Positions 45,016-53,924 of a stretch of DNA of 64,000 bases are shown piece by piece. The notes under the pieces are model-generated. The model was not told the DNA's origin. It ran no database searches and saw only the letters and a list, made by a program, of their open reading frames with translations. The translations under genes were made by a program, and so were the position numbers. This DNA comes from Roseibium album (GTDB lineage Bacteria > Pseudomonadota > Alphaproteobacteria > Rhizobiales > Stappiaceae). The stretch's first letter is position 1; each line of letters starts with the position of its first letter. The stretch covers positions 62,001 through 126,000 of the forward strand of contig CXTY01000013.1 in assembly GCA_001404055.1 (NCBI GenBank). Direction: 5' to 3'.

Positions 45016-46058
45016 GTTCCTTGTTGATTGTAACAGATGCCTGGCATCCGCAGATCAACGGCGTTGTCAGGTCGCTGGAGCGCACAGCTGATGAGCTTGA
45101 AATTTTGGGAATACGGGTTGAATATCTGACCCCGCAGGCCTTCAAAACGCTTCCATGCCCAACCTATCCGGAAATCAGGCTCTCCCTGACTCATCGCGGC
45201 GTTGTAAGCAAAAAAATTGAAGAATTTGACTGCGAACACTTGCACATTGCAACGGAAGGTCCACTTGGTCTGCTTGCCGCTAGCGTTGCGCGCAAGACAG
45301 GCCGCGTTTTCACGACCAGTTATCACACCCGATTTCCCGAATATCTGTCAGCACGGTTGCCAGTGCCTCTGTCCTGGTCATACAGCTGGCTTCGCTGGTT
45401 CCACAATTCCGGCAGCGGGTGCATGGTAGCAACACCCACTCTTGAACGGGACCTGCGCGACCGGGGCTTTAAGAATCTCATGCGTTGGTCGCGAGGTGTC
45501 GACGAGGCTTTGTTCAAACCCTACGATGGAACCGTTCTTCCAGCAGATTTACCACGACCGGTTTTCATGTATGTCGGTCGCGTTGCCCCGGAAAAAAATA
45601 TCGAGGCGTTTCTCGATCTGGACCTTCAAGGTTCCAAGGTTGTGGTCGGGGGAGGGCCACAGCTGGACGCGCTGCGGCGTAAATATCCAGATGTCCATTT
45701 CACTGGCGCGAAAGTGGGTGAAGACCTCGCGCGTCATTATTCGGACGCGGACGTTTTTGTATTCCCGTCGCTGACCGATACATTCGGAAATGTCATGCTT
45801 GAAGCGATGGCCTGCGGCGTTCCAGTAGCTGCCTATCCAGTGATGGGCCCACTGGATGTCATTGGTGACACAGGTGCCGGGGTTTTATCTGAAGACCTGA
45901 AAGAGGCAGCAGAGGCCGCTCTGGATATTCCACGTGAGCATTGCCGGAAAATCGCGTTGAATTACACCTGGGCAGCGTGTGCGAAACAGTTTCTGGAAAA
46001 CTGTATAGAAGCCAGAGACCAGCATGATCGTCAGAACATGAGAACGGCTGCGGAATAG
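45012..46058 (+). CDS. Glycosyltransferase family 4 protein
   Basis: A 348-residue GT-B glycosyltransferase. The N-terminal ITDAWHPQINGVVRSLE-like segment (VTDAWHPQINGVVRS) is characteristic of the GT4 mannosyl/glycolipid group, and the C-terminal nucleotide-sugar site includes FMYVGRVAPEKNIE and VFPSLTDTFGNVMLEAMACGVPV with the EX7E acids. The ATG overlaps the preceding phosphoesterase stop by four bases. It probably transfers a sugar to a lipid at the inner membrane; donor and acceptor are not identifiable. Confidence 0.9.
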   Translation: MSSLLIVTDAWHPQINGVVRSLERTADELEILGIRVEYLTPQAFKTLPCPTYPEIRLSLTHRGVVSKKIEEFDCEHLHIATEGPLGLLAASVARKTGRVFTTSYHTRFPEYLSARLPVPLSWSYSWLRWFHNSGSGCMVATPTLERDLRDRGFKNLMRWSRGVDEALFKPYDGTVLPADLPRPVFMYVGRVAPEKNIEAFLDLDLQGSKVVVGGGPQLDALRRKYPDVHFTGAKVGEDLARHYSDADVFVFPSLTDTFGNVMLEAMACGVPVAAYPVMGPLDVIGDTGAGVLSEDLKEAAEAALDIPREHCRKIALNYTWAACAKQFLENCIEARDQHDRQNMRTAAE

Positions 46059-46091
46059 GCGATTGTCAGGGTGACAAGTTTGTTCCCTTGT

Positions 46092-46112
46092 CTTCAACGT
46101 GAGACGTTGAAG
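46092..46112. other. Perfect hairpin CTTCAACGT-GAG-ACGTTGAAG
   Basis: A 9-base-pair perfect inverted repeat with a 3-base loop, 33 bases after the glycosyltransferase stop and 60 before threonine dehydratase. Without a T-run it could be either an end structure or an operator. Confidence 0.45.
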
Positions 46113-46172
46113 TCAGCTGAAAATCTAATTAGTCATCGGTCTCCACATGCATGATGCTCAAGGTGAGATTTG

Positions 46173-47198
46173 ATGACGGATAGCCTAACTCAGCCGGTTT
46201 CGGACAGTTCTCAGGTCAAACAGGGGCGGCAGGTTTCTTTTGAAGATATCGAAGCTGCAGCCAGCCGTATCCAGAGCAAGGCAGTTCTGACACCGCTCCT
46301 GCGTCATCCGTTGCTTGACCAACACACCGGGGCCACAGTTCTGATCAAACCGGAAAACCTTCAACGCAGCGGCTCCTTCAAGTTCCGGGGTGCTTTCAAC
46401 CGTCTGAATCTCATTCCGGTTGCCGCGCGTTCAAGAGGCGTGGTCGCCTGTTCGTCTGGAAACCATGCTCAAGGTGTTGCCGCGAGCGCTCAATTGCTTT
46501 CCATGCCCGCTACCATCGTGATGCCTGCCGATGCGCCTTCAATCAAGCTGGAGCGAACACGTGGCTATGGTGCGAAAGTTGTGACCTATGACCGGGAAGC
46601 CGAGGACAGGGATCTGATCGCAGAAAGACTGTGCACCGAAAGCGGTGCGACCCTGGTTCATCCTTACAATGATGCGGGCGTCATTGCTGGGCAGGGGACA
46701 GTCGGCCTTGAAATGGTGCGTCAGGCAGCTGAACTTGATCTTCAATTGGATGATGTTCTCGCTTGCACCGGTGGTGGTGGTTTGTCCAGCGGCATCGCAT
46801 TGGCACTTGAGACCAAAGCCCCGTCGGCCCTGTTTCATACTGTCGAACCTCAGGACTTTAACGACTACAAACGTTCGCTTGATGCTGGAGAACGTTTGTC
46901 GAACCCAGCAAAATCCGGTTCGATTTGTGATGCGTTGCTGTCCGAAAGTCCCGGCGATATCGGATTTTCCATTCTCCGGGAGTTGGCTGGAGAAGGGCTG
47001 ACGGTATCTGATGAAGAAGTTCTCAGAGCAGTGGCATTTGCATTTACAGAGTTGAAACTGGTGGTCGAGCCTGGTGGTGCCGCTGCGCTGGCTGCGCTTC
47101 TTTCGGGCAAGACAGACGTGGGTGGAAAAACTGTGGGTCTTGTTTTAACAGGCGGCAATATTGATCCGCAGATGTTGATGACGGCATTGCGCGCGTAG
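46173..47198 (+). CDS. Threonine/serine dehydratase
   Basis: A 341-residue PLP-dependent fold-type II enzyme. PLP Lys lies in SGSFKFRGAFNRL, with SSGNHAQGVAASAQ and the phosphate loop CTGGGGLSSG. It deaminates threonine and/or serine to 2-oxo acids in the cytosol. It is the short catabolic form with no C-terminal ACT-like regulatory domain. ATG at 46173 is used rather than a preceding TTG. Convergent with cheZ. Confidence 0.92.
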   Translation: MTDSLTQPVSDSSQVKQGRQVSFEDIEAAASRIQSKAVLTPLLRHPLLDQHTGATVLIKPENLQRSGSFKFRGAFNRLNLIPVAARSRGVVACSSGNHAQGVAASAQLLSMPATIVMPADAPSIKLERTRGYGAKVVTYDREAEDRDLIAERLCTESGATLVHPYNDAGVIAGQGTVGLEMVRQAAELDLQLDDVLACTGGGGLSSGIALALETKAPSALFHTVEPQDFNDYKRSLDAGERLSNPAKSGSICDALLSESPGDIGFSILRELAGEGLTVSDEEVLRAVAFAFTELKLVVEPGGAAALAALLSGKTDVGGKTVGLVLTGGNIDPQMLMTALRA

Positions 47199-47270
47199 CT
47201 AACCAACCTTTGATGCGATCACACCGGTGCCATTTACCTGCGTGGCGGGATGTAGAGCAGGGTGTCAAAT

Positions 47271-47299
47271 AAAAAGGGCGCTGCGAGAACGCAGCGCCC
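47271..47299 (-). terminator. Intrinsic terminator of cheZ
   Basis: On the minus strand GGGCGCTGCG-TTCT-CGCAGCGCCC is a perfect 10-base-pair stem followed by TTTTT, 27 bases past the cheZ stop. It may also serve the convergent threonine dehydratase gene. Confidence 0.85.
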
Positions 47300-47325
47300 A
47301 ATAATTTGAACTCAGTTCGGTGAGA

Positions 47326-48618
47326 TCAGTTGAACAGCGCTTGGCGTTCTGCCTCGCTCAACTGTTCGAGAGGATCTTCGCCTTCTGCTTCAGCAGTTTC
47401 TTCAGTCATTTCCCACTCGGCGTCAGCTTCTGCTTCAACTTCAACGGGGGCATCACTACCAACTTCGCTGTCGAAGAGTTTCTCGATAGCTGCTTCATCC
47501 AGCGTGGCGTCCGGATCGGCTCCGGCAAATTCATCGACTTCAGCGGCTGCTTCAACTTGCTCTGCTTCAGCGTCTTCCGCTTCAATTTCGTTTATTTCAG
47601 ATGCGACCGTTGCAAACATGTCGTCGATGGCAGCTGCGTCCATCGGCTCGTCGCCACCAGCCGTGTCGCCTCCCGCCATGATGGCATCCACGTCAGCTTC
47701 GCTGGCGGCCATGTCGCCACTAGCCATGATAGCGTCCACATCAGCATCGCTGGCGTGCGTGTTCACTTCAGCAGGAGCGGCCGCTTCGACTACGGGCTCG
47801 GCATTGTTTTCTTCTATCGCGGCATCGAACACGTCATCGCTCGCTGACATCAGCTCATCGACACTGTTCTGGCAAACGCCTCTGCCTTCATGCTGCGGGC
47901 CGTTCAGAAGATGCGAATCTGGGCGTGCGTCTGCAGGACCTGCTGTATCGTCAGCGTCCAGATCCTCAATGCCCCAGATGTTGATCATCAGATTGATGCG
48001 GCTTTCGAGGTAGCGCAGCACCTGAACGACTTTATTCGTGCGCTGGCCTGTCAGATCCTGGAACGAGCAGGCCATGAAGATTTCGGTGGCCTTGGCGTCG
48101 ATATCGTCGCAGGTAGCGTCCTCGGCACCATTTTCGCGCAGTACCCAGGCTTTTTCCTGAATTTGTTCTGCAGCTTCAAGGATCGTCTGCGTCGCGCCTT
48201 CGGTCTGGGTGACGATTGCGTCAAGCTCATGGGAAGCATCGACAAAGCGGTTGCTATCGTCGCCTGTTTCATCCTTGATGTTGGCAATCTCGGATTTGGT
48301 GCGCTCGATTGCTTCGTGCATGTCAGCGATATCAAGGCGGATCTGATTTAGATCAGGTACCTTGCGTTGACGTGTAACGACCTTTTCAAGTCTTTGAATC
48401 GCGCCTAGTATCTCCGTTGTCTCGGGAGTCTTGCTGCGTTTCAGAAACTCTGTCAGGAACCGACGCCCGCGGTCGGACTCCATCAGGGTCTGTTCAAGAG
48501 TCTGATATTCGGCTTCGCCGATCAGCTCAGTTTGTTCCTGTTTTGCTTCCGTAATCATATGGACGCGAATCTCAACTTGCCTAAGGATCGACTGTTGCCG
48601 TAAGACGGGCAACTTCAC
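47326..48618 (-). CDS. cheZ: CheZ-like protein phosphatase with long acidic tail
   Basis: A 430-residue protein of the CheZ family. Residues about 20-215 form a long helical hairpin ending in the catalytic segment CSFQDLTGQRTNKVVQVLRYLE, where the Gln is used to dephosphorylate CheY. The remaining half is acidic, Ala/Glu-rich and disordered, with repeated short helices: QNSVDELMSASDD, DADVDAIMASGD, EADVDAIMAGGD, AAAIDDMFATV, EAAIEKLFDSE. These resemble the CheY-binding C-terminal helix of E. coli CheZ. The start is uncertain: GTG at 48618 or ATG at 48558. No other chemotaxis genes are nearby. Confidence 0.85.
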   Translation of the reverse strand: MKLPVLRQQSILRQVEIRVHMITEAKQEQTELIGEAEYQTLEQTLMESDRGRRFLTEFLKRSKTPETTEILGAIQRLEKVVTRQRKVPDLNQIRLDIADMHEAIERTKSEIANIKDETGDDSNRFVDASHELDAIVTQTEGATQTILEAAEQIQEKAWVLRENGAEDATCDDIDAKATEIFMACSFQDLTGQRTNKVVQVLRYLESRINLMINIWGIEDLDADDTAGPADARPDSHLLNGPQHEGRGVCQNSVDELMSASDDVFDAAIEENNAEPVVEAAAPAEVNTHASDADVDAIMASGDMAASEADVDAIMAGGDTAGGDEPMDAAAIDDMFATVASEINEIEAEDAEAEQVEAAAEVDEFAGADPDATLDEAAIEKLFDSEVGSDAPVEVEAEADAEWEMTEETAEAEGEDPLEQLSEAERQALFN

Positions 48619-48678
48619 CTCAAAGGTAAGGCGAAAATCGTTAACATCTCTTTAGGGCAGAGCCTTGCCAAAACTTTC

Positions 48679-49854
48679 ATGACAAAATTTTCTCCCACTA
48701 TTAGCGCACGGGTTGCCGCGCTGTTTGCTTGCCACTTCTTCGGATTCGGTCTTTTTCTGCCGTTTTTCCCGGTTGTACTGGAGTTTCGTGGTCTGAGCGC
48801 AGTTGAAATTGGATTTATTCTTGGTGCGGGCACAATCGCTCGAATCGCGGCCAGTCCGATTCTGTCCAACGTTGCCGACCGAACCGGAAAACGCCGACAA
48901 TCGATTCTGATTTATTCCCTTATCGGTGCTGCTTTCATCGCGTTTTTTGCTGTTCCAGGCGGACTGATCGTGGTTGGCGTTTCGGTCATTGGGTACATGG
49001 TGATCAAGGCGCCGGTGTTACCGCTCAGTGATGCCTATGCTCTGGATGCGGCCCGCAATACCGGTGCTGACTATGCGCGCATGAGATTGTGGGGCTCCGC
49101 CGGGTTTGTTGCTGCGACGCTGATTGGTGGTTCCATTGCCTCAGAAAAGTCTTCGTGGCTCTTACTCGTTCTGATCGCTTTGGCGGCGCTTGCGACCGGG
49201 GCGGTTGTCATGATGTTGCCGAAACAACAGCGCGAAGAAAAAGCACCCGAAGGCACGCATGATGCGACTGAGGCCCCCTTTAAAGCCCCCTGGTTCTGGC
49301 CAGTCCTGGCGCTGCTTGGATTGTTTCAGGCCAGCCACGCCGCATTTTATGGCTTCGGGACGCTTTACTGGCAGGCAATGGGCGTGCCGGACTTTACCAT
49401 CGGGTCACTTTGGGCAATTGGTGTGGTCGCTGAAATCGCGCTTTTCATTGTTGCCGGGAAACTCGCGCTCCGGTTCGACCCGCCAGTGTTTCTGATTGTG
49501 GCCGGGCTCGCTGCCATCGTGCGCTGGAGCCTGTTTCCACTGGCAGACAGCTTTTTTTCAATGGCTTTGCTGCAGACCTTGCATGGATTGACCTTTGGAG
49601 CTTCGCATCTGGGTGCTGTCGCAATTCTGGCACGGGTCGTTCCAAATCGCTGGGCCGGCACCGGGCAGGGACTACTGGCTACGTCCATCGGCATCCTGAT
49701 GGCAATAGGCCTAAGTGTCAGCGGCACCCTTTATGAGGTGGACCCTGATATGCCTTTCTATCTGATGGCAGCTGTTTCAGCTGTTGGTGTCCTGGCAATG
49801 GTCGTGCTGACACCTCTGGTGCGTCAGCGCATGGCTGACGCCGGAGGCGACTAA
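48679..49854 (+). CDS. MFS transporter (HcaT/PPP-like family)
   Basis: A 391-residue major facilitator with 12 predicted helices. The N-terminus RVAALFACHFFGFGLFLPFFPVVL and GSAGFVAATLIGGSIA resemble the phenylpropionate permease (HcaT) group. The cytoplasmic loop after helix 2 has NVADRTGKRR (a DRxGRR-like motif). Substrate unknown. It is divergent from cheZ, 60 bases apart, and its stop lies 5 bases from the convergent dgcA stop. Confidence 0.88.
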   Translation: MTKFSPTISARVAALFACHFFGFGLFLPFFPVVLEFRGLSAVEIGFILGAGTIARIAASPILSNVADRTGKRRQSILIYSLIGAAFIAFFAVPGGLIVVGVSVIGYMVIKAPVLPLSDAYALDAARNTGADYARMRLWGSAGFVAATLIGGSIASEKSSWLLLVLIALAALATGAVVMMLPKQQREEKAPEGTHDATEAPFKAPWFWPVLALLGLFQASHAAFYGFGTLYWQAMGVPDFTIGSLWAIGVVAEIALFIVAGKLALRFDPPVFLIVAGLAAIVRWSLFPLADSFFSMALLQTLHGLTFGASHLGAVAILARVVPNRWAGTGQGLLATSIGILMAIGLSVSGTLYEVDPDMPFYLMAAVSAVGVLAMVVLTPLVRQRMADAGGD

Positions 49855-49858
49855 CGAT

Positions 49859-50845
49859 CTACCCCCAAAGCTCTGGTTGCGGCGGATAGAGGATACTTTC
49901 CTCAAACCGCAGGCCCGGCGTGCGATCTTCAGACAGAAGCAATGGCCCGTCGAGATCCACATAGTCGGCCTGTTGCGCGATCAGGACGGCTGGTGCCATC
50001 GCCAGTGATGTTCCCAGCATGCAGCCAACCATGATCTTGAAGTCTTGGGCTCGCGCAGCGCTCACAAGCTTCAGGCCCTCTGTCAGGCCTCCCGCCTTGT
50101 CGAGCTTGATGTTCACGGCGTCATATTTTTCCCGCAGCCCATCAAGGCTTTTGCCCGGGTGAAGGCTCTCGTCTGCGCAAATTGCGACGTTGCATTCGAA
50201 ACCCGAAAGGAAGCCGTCGTTTTTTGAGGGTAGTGGCTGCTCTATCAACGCCACCCCGGCTGCTTCGCACGCCTTCATGTTGGTTTCAAAGCAGCTCTCG
50301 TCCCAGGCTTCATTGGCATCAATGATCAACGTGCTTTGGGGAGCAGCCTGCCGCACGGCAGCAATTCGCTCATCATCGCCTGGTCCAGCCAGCTTGATTT
50401 TCAGGAGAGGACGGTGGGCGGCAGCCCTTGTCTTTTCCGCCATGACCTCTGGCGTGCCAACACTAATGGTGAAGGCTGTTGTGACTGGCTTCAGAACGCC
50501 TACCCCGGCAATTTCAGCCGCCGTCTTTCCGGTCTGTTTTGCCTCAAGATCCCAAAGTGCGCAGTCGACCGCGTTTCGGGCGGCGCCTGCAGGCATTGCA
50601 CCTTGCAGTGCCTGGCGAGACAGGCTTTCCTTCAGACGCGGTGTTATTTCCGCGATCTGCGCCTGAACGCTTTCCAAAGATTCACCGTAGCGCGGATATG
50701 GGACGCACTCGCCTCGTCCAGTGCAGTTGCCGTCCGCAATGGACACAGTGACCACCTGCGCATGGGTTCGGGTTCCCCGAGATATCGTAAAGCCGCCACC
50801 AGCTATCTCAAAGCGTTCCGCAGTGAACTCGACCGAAATACTCAT
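49859..50845 (-). CDS. dgcA: N-acetyl-D-glutamate racemase / dipeptide epimerase (enolase superfamily)
   Basis: A 328-residue muconate-lactonizing-type enolase superfamily enzyme. The KxK pair is in LLKIKLAG, metal ligands in LIIDANEAW, IEQPLP and CADESLHPG, and the second base in AVNIKLDKAGG. By sequence alone it would be an L-Ala-D/L-Glu epimerase, but its coupling to a DUF1611 gene indicates DgcA, which racemises N-acetyl-D-glutamate in D-glutamate catabolism. Its ATG overlaps the dgcN stop (ATGA). Confidence 0.9.
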   Translation of the reverse strand: MSISVEFTAERFEIAGGGFTISRGTRTHAQVVTVSIADGNCTGRGECVPYPRYGESLESVQAQIAEITPRLKESLSRQALQGAMPAGAARNAVDCALWDLEAKQTGKTAAEIAGVGVLKPVTTAFTISVGTPEVMAEKTRAAAHRPLLKIKLAGPGDDERIAAVRQAAPQSTLIIDANEAWDESCFETNMKACEAAGVALIEQPLPSKNDGFLSGFECNVAICADESLHPGKSLDGLREKYDAVNIKLDKAGGLTEGLKLVSAARAQDFKIMVGCMLGTSLAMAPAVLIAQQADYVDLDGPLLLSEDRTPGLRFEESILYPPQPELWG

Positions 50846-51855
50846 GGTTCACCAAATTCTGCAGAAACCTTGTCGACGATTGCATCCATGCCGTAGCGCA
50901 CTGGATCCGTGGCAGGCAGACCATGTTGTTCGCCTACCTTGGCAAGATATGCGAGAGCCTCGTCATCTTCGAGTGCCGATGTGTTCACCGCGATGCCGAC
51001 GCAGCGGATGTCAGGATTGGTCAGCTGTCCACTTTGAACTGTTGCGTCGATGACCTGCTGGATCGTGGGCAGGGGCGTATCGACACCACGCATCGTTGTG
51101 CGCGACGGCTCATGACAGACAATAAAGCCGTCAGGCTGTGATCCATGCAACAGACCGAGCGTGACCCCGGCAAAGGACGGGTGAAACATGGAGCCCTGAC
51201 CTTCAACGATCTGCCAATGGTCCTCGTCGGTTTCAGGGGAGAGCCATTCCGCAGCCCCTGAAATGAAATCGGCGATCACGGCGTCAAGAGCGACGCCACG
51301 ACCTGAAATGAACACGCCAGTTTGCCCGGTTGCGCAGAAGGAACTTTTGTAGCCACGCGAGCTCATGGCCTTATCCATGGCAAGAGCGGTATATTTTTTC
51401 CCGACAGAACAATCCGTGCCAACCGCCAGGATGCGTTTGCCGGGGCGCTTGCTTCCCTTACCGGTCGAAAAGGTCATGGTGTTGTGGCGCACGTCATGCA
51501 GTTGGCGGCCGTTTCTGTCAGCAGCCTCCTTGATCGCCGGAATATCGCCCAGTTTGGCATGAAGGCCGGAAGCAACGTCCATTCCTGCGTCGAGCGCCTC
51601 CACAATTGACGCGACCCAGCGATCGGGAAGGAGACCGCCGGCGTTGACTGCGCCGATGATCATTGTCTTTGCCCCGGCTGATGCACCGTCCGGGATCGAC
51701 ATGTCCGGGACCCCGGTATCTGCAGCACAGCCTTCCAACCTAACCTGGCCAAGGCACCAGTCCTTGCGCCAATCCACGATGCCAATTGCCGTTTTTGCCG
51801 CAAGGGCATCGGGAACATCACCAAGGAACAAAAGATAGGGGCGTGCGATTTCCAT
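50842..51855 (-). CDS. dgcN: D-glutamate N-acetyltransferase (DUF1611 family)
   Basis: A 337-residue DUF1611 protein. It has a P-loop-like motif AVGTDCSVGKKYTALAM near residue 145 and conserved VEGQGSMFHPSFAGVTLGLLHG and ICHEPSR-like (VCHEPSRTTMRG) segments. The family member DgcN acetylates D-glutamate, giving the substrate for DgcA. The ATG at 51855 is used; an in-frame TTG lies 15 bases upstream. It is divergent from the mla operon, 92 bases apart. Confidence 0.87.
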   Translation of the reverse strand: MEIARPYLLFLGDVPDALAAKTAIGIVDWRKDWCLGQVRLEGCAADTGVPDMSIPDGASAGAKTMIIGAVNAGGLLPDRWVASIVEALDAGMDVASGLHAKLGDIPAIKEAADRNGRQLHDVRHNTMTFSTGKGSKRPGKRILAVGTDCSVGKKYTALAMDKAMSSRGYKSSFCATGQTGVFISGRGVALDAVIADFISGAAEWLSPETDEDHWQIVEGQGSMFHPSFAGVTLGLLHGSQPDGFIVCHEPSRTTMRGVDTPLPTIQQVIDATVQSGQLTNPDIRCVGIAVNTSALEDDEALAYLAKVGEQHGLPATDPVRYGMDAIVDKVSAEFGEP

Positions 51856-51947
51856 GGGTAAAGCTTTCAAGTGGCTGCTGGACGTTGATCTTCTCCATCA
51901 GGTATACGAGGGATATTGAACCAGCAGCAAGAGGGCAGCTCTCCGGA

Positions 51948-53096
51948 ATGGCATTCTTGGAAAAAAACATCGCGCCAGAACTTGGTCTGGTAGCAGATGG
52001 TGCAGACCATCAGCTTCTGGCGCTCTCCGGAGACTGGACCGTCAGCACGATTGGTGACGCCGAAAAGGAACTTGCCGAGCTGGAAATTGGCAAGGATCGC
52101 CTCACTTGTATCGATGTTTCAAAAATCGAGCATCTGGATACCAGCGGGGCCTGGCTGATTCACAAAACACGCGGACAGTTGGAGTTTGGCGGTCGCAGGG
52201 TTGCCCTGGCTGGTGTGTCACCGGTTCGCCAGACGCTGTTTGATGAAATCGAAAAGCATCACCCGCCCCGATGGAAGCCGGAGCGGAACCCTTTCACAAT
52301 CATCGGGTTTCTGGAGACAACGGGTCGGCAGGTTGTTGATGCCGGCAAAGACGGCCTGGCGATGCTGCACATTCTTGGCTCGCTTGGCATGGTCTTGGCC
52401 ACCGTCATCAAATACCCCAAGCGCCTTCGCAGCATATCGATCGCTGTGCAGTTTGACCGCAGTTGTATTGGTGCCGTGCCGATTGTGGCCCTGATGAGCT
52501 TCCTTATTGGCGGGATCATTTCCCAGCAGGGTGGTTTTTATCTCAAGCAATTCGGTGCAGACATTTATGTCGTTGACCTTGCCGGAATATTGGTGCTGCG
52601 CGAAATTGGTGTGATCCTGACCGCGATCATGGTGGCTGGCCGCTCGGGTTCCGCCTTTACCGCTGAACTTGGCGCCATGCGCATGCAGGAGGAGGTGGAT
52701 GCCCTGCATGTGATCGGCCTCAGCGTGACCGAGGTACTGGTTCTGCCGCGAATCCTGGCCCTGATGATTGCCTTGCCGATCCTGACCTTTTTTGCAGACA
52801 TGGCGGCCCTGTTCGGATCAGGACTTATTGTCTGGATTTATCTCGACATTCCACCAGCGGCGTTTCTTACGCAATTACAGGCAGCTATCACACTGGAAAC
52901 ACTAACTGTCGGGCTTGTGAAGGCCCCCTTCATGGCGCTAATAATTGGGCTGATCGCATGTGTGGAAGGATTGAAAGTCGAAGGATCTTCCGAATCTCTT
53001 GGACGTCATACGACCATGTCCGTTGTGAAGGCTATTTTTCTGGTAATTGTGGTTGATGGTATTTTTGCAGTTTTCTTTGCTGCCATTGGAGTTTGA
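51948..53096 (+). CDS. STAS-MlaE fusion, lipid ABC transporter permease
   Basis: A 382-residue fusion. Residues about 10-100 are a STAS domain (LALSGDWTVSTIGDAEKELAEL, then CIDVSKIEHLDTSGAWLIH), equal to MlaB, and residues about 125-382 are an MlaE permease with five helices and the GAMRMQEEVDALHVIGLSV coupling loop that contacts the ATPase. It is the inner-membrane channel of an Mla-type transporter moving phospholipids or similar lipids between membranes. It heads a four-gene operon (permease, ATPase, MCE protein, lipoprotein). Confidence 0.92.
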   Translation: MAFLEKNIAPELGLVADGADHQLLALSGDWTVSTIGDAEKELAELEIGKDRLTCIDVSKIEHLDTSGAWLIHKTRGQLEFGGRRVALAGVSPVRQTLFDEIEKHHPPRWKPERNPFTIIGFLETTGRQVVDAGKDGLAMLHILGSLGMVLATVIKYPKRLRSISIAVQFDRSCIGAVPIVALMSFLIGGIISQQGGFYLKQFGADIYVVDLAGILVLREIGVILTAIMVAGRSGSAFTAELGAMRMQEEVDALHVIGLSVTEVLVLPRILALMIALPILTFFADMAALFGSGLIVWIYLDIPPAAFLTQLQAAITLETLTVGLVKAPFMALIIGLIACVEGLKVEGSSESLGRHTTMSVVKAIFLVIVVDGIFAVFFAAIGV

Positions 53097-53104
53097 CTGA
53101 ATTC

Positions 53105-53914
53105 ATGTCGCTTGCCGAACCTGAAGACATTGCGAAAACCGCTATTCAAACGGGTGAAGACTCTGAAAACGTGCTCTCGGTGCGTGGCGTTACGGTCGGG
53201 TTCGGTAGCAAGATCATTCTTGAGAACCTGGATCTGGATGTCCGCCGCGGTGAGGTGCTGGGTTTTGTTGGAGGTTCGGGTACAGGCAAGTCTGTGCTGA
53301 TGCGCGCGATCCTGGGACTTACACCCAAAAGAACCGGGTTTATTTCGGTGTTTGGCTACGACATGTCGACCGCCACTCAAATAGAGAGGCGCGCCATAGA
53401 ACGCCGCTGGGGTGTCCTGTTCCAGCAGGGCGCGTTGTTCTCTTCGCTGACGGTCAAGCAGAACATTCAGGTGCCAATGCGCGAACACCTGAAGCTGTCG
53501 CCGCAGCTGATGGACGAACTGGCGACATTGAAAATCGAGCTGGTCGGGTTGCCGCAGGATTCTGCCGACAAACTTCCCTCTGAATTGTCAGGGGGCATGG
53601 TGAAACGTGCCAGTCTCGCCCGCGCCCTTGCACTGGACCCGGATTTGGTGTTTCTGGACGAGCCGACGTCCGGGCTGGATCCAATAGGGGCGGCGGCCTT
53701 TGATTCGCTGATTGCAAATCTCAGTTCCACCCTGGGCTTGACCGTTTATATGGTCACGCATGATCTCGATAGTCTTCACTCTATTTGTGATCGTGTTGCA
53801 GTTCTTGGGAAAAAGCGTGTTCTGGCGATCGGGACACTGGACGATATGATGAAAAATGACGATTCCTGGATCAAGTCATATTTCAAGGGTGAACGGGCGT
53901 TGCGCCGAGTATAG
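53105..53914 (+). CDS. mlaF: Mla-type ABC transporter ATP-binding protein
   Basis: A 269-residue ATPase: Walker A FVGGSGTGKSVLMRAI, signature LSGGMVKRASLARALAL, Walker B LVFLDEPTSGLDP and switch His in MVTHDL. The LSGGMxKR signature is the MlaF/Ttg2A form. ATG at 53105 lies 8 bases after the permease stop; an overlapping TTG start is possible. It drives the STAS-MlaE permease. Confidence 0.94.
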   Translation: MSLAEPEDIAKTAIQTGEDSENVLSVRGVTVGFGSKIILENLDLDVRRGEVLGFVGGSGTGKSVLMRAILGLTPKRTGFISVFGYDMSTATQIERRAIERRWGVLFQQGALFSSLTVKQNIQVPMREHLKLSPQLMDELATLKIELVGLPQDSADKLPSELSGGMVKRASLARALALDPDLVFLDEPTSGLDPIGAAAFDSLIANLSSTLGLTVYMVTHDLDSLHSICDRVAVLGKKRVLAIGTLDDMMKNDDSWIKSYFKGERALRRV

Positions 53915-53924
53915 GTTGGACTGA

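Noticed and set aside
47330..48013. A 227-residue Ser/Ala-rich plus-strand frame opposite cheZ
   Set aside because: The composition mirrors the acidic Ala/Glu repeats of CheZ read backwards; no start signal or homology.
51685..51720. A GTCCGGGATCGACATGTCCGGGAC-like palindrome resembling the intergenic repeats
   Set aside because: It is inside dgcN and encodes conserved residues, so it is probably coincidence.
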